From contig JBAZBO010000053.1 in NCBI GenBank assembly GCA_041671425.1, positions 1-6,780 of the forward strand: 6,780 nucleotides of DNA, in the 5' to 3' direction. This stretch comes from JBAZBO01 sp041671425 (GTDB lineage: Bacteria; Patescibacteriota; WWE3; UBA101185; UBA10185). The notes under the pieces are model-generated. The model was not told the DNA's origin. It ran no database searches and saw nothing but the letters and a program-made list of their open reading frames with translations. The translations under genes and the position numbers were made by a program. Below, piece by piece: positions 6,245-6,780 of this stretch (positions are counted from its first letter, which is position 1; each line of letters begins with the position of its first letter).

Positions 6245-6780
6245 GATGTTTGGTATACCATTTTTTTAGGTTTAGGACACTTTCTTCCAAAGTCTTAATT
6301 GGTTTCCAACCCAGTTTCTCTTTTGCTTTTGTGATATCAGCATAGATTTTGGCATATTCTCCCTTCCTGGCTTCTCCCTGCTTTCTGGGTATCTCGGTAT
6401 GGAATATTTCCTCCACCTTTTTTACTATCTCCAAGACCGAGTATCCTGTACCATTTCCAAGGTTGAACACGTCGCTCTGGCCACCCTCTGTGAGGTATTC
6501 ATATGCCCTCAGGTGTGCCGTAGCTAGATCTGAAACGTCTATCTGGTCTCTGATAGGTGTTCCATCTGGTGTATCCACTTTTCCACAGGTTAGGAAAAAC
6601 GGCTCAATTCCCATAGCGCCTCTCACCGCGTTTTGTACAAGGAGCTGGGAAGGCTTTTTGCTGTCTCCAATTTCCCCCGATTCGTCCGACCCGCAGACAT
6701 TGAAATATCTGAATATCACGTAGTTGATTCCGTAGATCCTTCCCATCCACTTGAGCATCATTTCTACTAGGAGTTTGGAT
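6225..6780 (-). CDS. galE: UDP-glucose 4-epimerase family, C-terminal part (5' end beyond window)
   Basis: An extended short-chain dehydrogenase/reductase that interconverts UDP-Glc and UDP-Gal (or the N-acetyl forms) in the cytosol using bound NAD. The frame is open to the right edge and reads S-K-L-L-V-E before the Met at 6761, so that Met is internal. The Lys (6774-6776) is the K of the catalytic YxxxK; its Tyr and the Rossmann GxxGxxG motif lie outside. Visible GalE marks, in order, are R-Y-F-N (substrate loop), G-S-D-x-S-G-E-I-G, D-G-T-P-I-R-D-x-I-D-V-x-D-L-A, F-N-L-G-N-G-x-G-Y-S-V, a Y-A-D-x-x-K-A-K-x-x-L-G-W segment, and the C-terminal H-P-N-G-Y matching E. coli GalE H-P-Q-G-Y. The 183 residues from the Lys to the end nearly equal the E. 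coli count, so the 3' end is intact. An Ile (6345-6347) sits at the position of E. coli Tyr299, which governs acceptance of N-acetyl sugars. It ends in TAG and converges with the flippase gene. Confidence 0.9.
   Translation of the reverse strand, partial: SKLLVEMMLKWMGRIYGINYVIFRYFNVCGSDESGEIGDSKKPSQLLVQNAVRGAMGIEPFFLTCGKVDTPDGTPIRDQIDVSDLATAHLRAYEYLTEGGQSDVFNLGNGTGYSVLEIVKKVEEIFHTEIPRKQGEARKGEYAKIYADITKAKEKLGWKPIKTLEESVLNLKKWYTKHPNGYDF

Noticed and set aside
6250..6267. Palindrome TGGTATACCA followed by seven T residues as an intrinsic terminator after the flippase
   Set aside because: As RNA it gives only about three base pairs around a four-base loop, with little GC, and it lies inside the galE coding region. 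Too weak to call.
6349..6723. 124-codon plus-strand reading frame opposite galE
   Set aside because: The minus strand encodes clear GalE motifs throughout. The plus-strand frame has no recognisable features.
6225..6761. galE starting at the Met at 6761 as a short complete gene
   Set aside because: The frame continues upstream as S-K-L-L-V-E to the window edge, including the catalytic Lys of YxxxK, so the gene is cut by the window rather than short.

Overview
The window is a compact bacterial cell-surface glycan locus. Five genes run left to right (1 to 6244): the 3' end of a membrane protein of the lysylphosphatidylglycerol-synthase TM / flippase-like family, three large integral-membrane GT-C glycosyltransferases of the GT39/PMT_2 (ArnT-like) type, and a Wzx-like polysaccharide flippase. 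A sixth gene, galE (UDP-glucose/UDP-N-acetylglucosamine 4-epimerase), lies on the opposite strand, runs off the right edge and meets the flippase tail to tail.

Organism: the base composition is moderately AT-rich by eye. There is a perfect AGGAGGT Shine-Dalgarno, and TAA, TAG and TGA are all used as stops, so the standard bacterial code fits. No non-coding DNA separates any neighbouring genes. Several divergent GT39 enzymes with a YHPGVTLMW motif, packed with flippases, recall small-genome Candidate Phyla Radiation bacteria (Microgenomates-like). This assignment is an inference from gene style, not a phylogenetic result.

Layout: 1-366 is the partial flippase-like protein. 344-1891 is GT39 A, 1851-3404 GT39 B, 3397-4989 GT39 C and 4949-6244 the Wzx-like flippase. 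6225-6780 is galE on the minus strand, with its 5' end cut by the window. Consecutive plus-strand genes overlap by 23, 41, 8 and 41 nt, and the convergent pair overlaps by 20 nt. This leaves no room for promoters or terminators between genes, so the plus-strand genes are most likely one translationally coupled operon whose promoter is left of the window.

Likely joint function (inference): GalE supplies a UDP-hexose. Enzymes outside the window would load sugars onto polyprenyl phosphate. The Wzx-like flippase, and perhaps the first protein, move lipid-linked sugars across the membrane. The three GT-C enzymes then transfer polyprenyl-phosphate-linked sugars on the outer face to a glycan, lipid or protein acceptor. 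No priming transferase, cytosolic glycosyltransferase, polymerase or ligase is visible here.

I found no RNA genes, CRISPR arrays, insertion sequences or tRNAs. The most unusual points are the two 41-nt overlaps placed at the same position in the C-termini of two paralogous glycosyltransferases, the weak start signals inside the operon, and an isoleucine at the GalE position that gates substrate size.
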